A stretch of 64,000 bases of DNA from Limibacillus sp. (GTDB lineage Bacteria; Pseudomonadota; Alphaproteobacteria; Kiloniellales; CECT-8803): contig JARRJC010000001.1 in the NCBI GenBank assembly GCA_037379885.1, forward strand, positions 1 to 64,000, given 5' to 3'. The notes under the pieces are model-generated. The model was not told the origin of the DNA. It saw only the letters and a program-made list of their open reading frames with translations, and did no database searches. Below, one piece after another: positions 63,392 through 64,000 of this stretch. The position numbers and the translations under genes are program-made. Position 1 is the stretch's first letter. Each line of letters begins with the position of its first letter.

Positions 63392-64000
63392 TCAGAGCCC
63401 TTCCAAGTGCGGCCGGAAGTGCGGCCAGTCGGCATGGAGCGATTCGCGGCCCATGGCCTCCAGCACGCGCTTGCGCGCCTCCCGGTCGCGCACGGTGGAA
63501 AGGATGCTCTGCTCCAGCGGAGAGCCGTCGCCGAAACGCCTGTGCACCTCGGCCAGCACCTCCTCCTGCGACAGCAGGGCGTGGGGCCGCCCTTCGCCGG
63601 TGACCGCAGCCAGCCCCACCGGCGCGCCCGCCACGGGCAGGCAGCCGTGGTCGCCCCGGTAGACGAAGGCCTCGACCGGCCCGGAGGGCCCGTCCTCCAC
63701 CAAGAGCTCCGCGCCGGTCAAACTGCCGTAGCTGTAGAAGCCCTCGGTCTTGTGCATGTAGGCGAGCTGGGCGGGGTCCAGCCAGGTGACCGCGACCCGC
63801 ACCCGGCATCCCGGCGCGTGCTGCAGGGTGGAGGCGATCGCCCCATAGCGGGTCACGTGGGCGGAATAGACGATGTCGTAGTCCGTGAGCCAGGCGAGGG
63901 TCACCGGGATTTCCGAGTCCCGGCCGCTCAAATGGCCGTACTTGCGATGGATCTGGGAGGGCGCCCGGTTCGACCCATGGCCTATGACGGGCGTACGGCC
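63392..64000 (-). CDS. Uncharacterised protein, gamma-glutamylcyclotransferase-like motif (cut by the right edge)
   Basis: The frame is open from the window edge to the stop at 63392, 202 codons seen. Near its left (N-terminal) side it reads RTPVIGHGSNRAPSQIHRKY, resembling the YGSN substrate loop of gamma-glutamylcyclotransferase-fold proteins. Later segments include DYDIVYSAHVTRYGAIAS and YSYGSLTGAELLVEDGPSGP. No confident family was assigned; a cyclotransferase or related fold is suggested only by the GSN motif and size. The true start lies beyond the window, so a shorter TTG start at 63931 should not be used. Confidence 0.6.
   Translation of the reverse strand, partial: GRTPVIGHGSNRAPSQIHRKYGHLSGRDSEIPVTLAWLTDYDIVYSAHVTRYGAIASTLQHAPGCRVRVAVTWLDPAQLAYMHKTEGFYSYGSLTGAELLVEDGPSGPVEAFVYRGDHGCLPVAGAPVGLAAVTGEGRPHALLSQEEVLAEVHRRFGDGSPLEQSILSTVRDREARKRVLEAMGRESLHADWPHFRPHLEGL

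Overview
The window is a contiguous piece of a GC-rich alphaproteobacterial chromosome, most likely Rhodospirillales in the broad sense. This taxonomic reading is an inference. It rests on the cox operon order (coxB-coxA-ctaB-small ORF-ctaG-coxC-DUF983-surf1), a cysteine-free L31, an L25 with a long acidic tail, a phasin, a methylmalonyl-CoA mutase with MeaB, an mtnP-mtnA-class II aldolase cluster of the kind described in Rhodospirillum rubrum, and a full aa3-type respiratory module. No 16S, CRISPR array or insertion sequence is visible.

Layout. Positions 1-272: the left edge is the end of an integrated element. The first 31 codons of a tyrosine-type integrase run off the left edge next to tRNA-Val(GAC), which is the likely attachment site. 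611-2216: N-formylglutamate amidohydrolase and a Pat/MnaT-like acetyltransferase. 2240-2370: a candidate small RNA on the minus strand with its own promoter and terminator. 2469-8107: an ankyrin protein, a DMT exporter and a hydantoinase/5-oxoprolinase-marR operon with a palindromic operator. 8258-12998: DjlA-like cochaperone, a second DMT exporter, an AmpD-like amidase, a TerB protein and RecQ. 13054-16425: an ATM1-type ABC exporter, a VOC protein and MeaB. 16562-20907: L28, a Tat-exported dienelactone hydrolase-like protein, Hsp20, L31 and a second ABC exporter. 21091-26707: methylmalonyl-CoA mutase, a HAD protein, PyrD, DUF952 and an IlvE-type aminotransferase. REP-like palindromic repeats sit in two convergent intergenic gaps. 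26918-35585: a long minus-strand run (lgt, midA, pgeF, M24 protein, small membrane peptide and lipoprotein, prs, rplY, pth, ychF). 35712-41904: two coupled thioesterases, UbiK, YbjN, ProC, a TetR-type regulator, a phasin with promoter and operator, a dienelactone hydrolase and a glyoxalase-like protein. 41930-44577: the methylthioadenosine salvage operon. 44727-47322: the cytochrome bc1 complex. 47675-51949: TrmL, HemF, TldD and DUF3422. 52201-63376: cytochrome c oxidase and assembly genes, followed by an M32 carboxypeptidase, ThrC, an M16 peptidase and an N-acetyltransferase. The right edge cuts a gene read from the minus strand.

How the parts work together. The bc1 complex (petABC) and the aa3 oxidase with its heme O/A, copper and SURF1 assembly factors form a complete quinol-to-oxygen branch, and HemF feeds its heme supply. 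Methylmalonyl-CoA mutase and MeaB serve propionyl-CoA and odd-chain metabolism. The phasin and its operator point to polyhydroxyalkanoate granules. The mtnP-mtnA-aldolase operon is best read as the DHAP shunt for methylthioadenosine rather than the universal methionine salvage pathway. The most unusual signals are the integrase/tRNA junction, the candidate small RNA, the convergent-gene REP elements, the phasin and hydantoinase operators, and a 22-residue membrane peptide overlapping a lipoprotein start.
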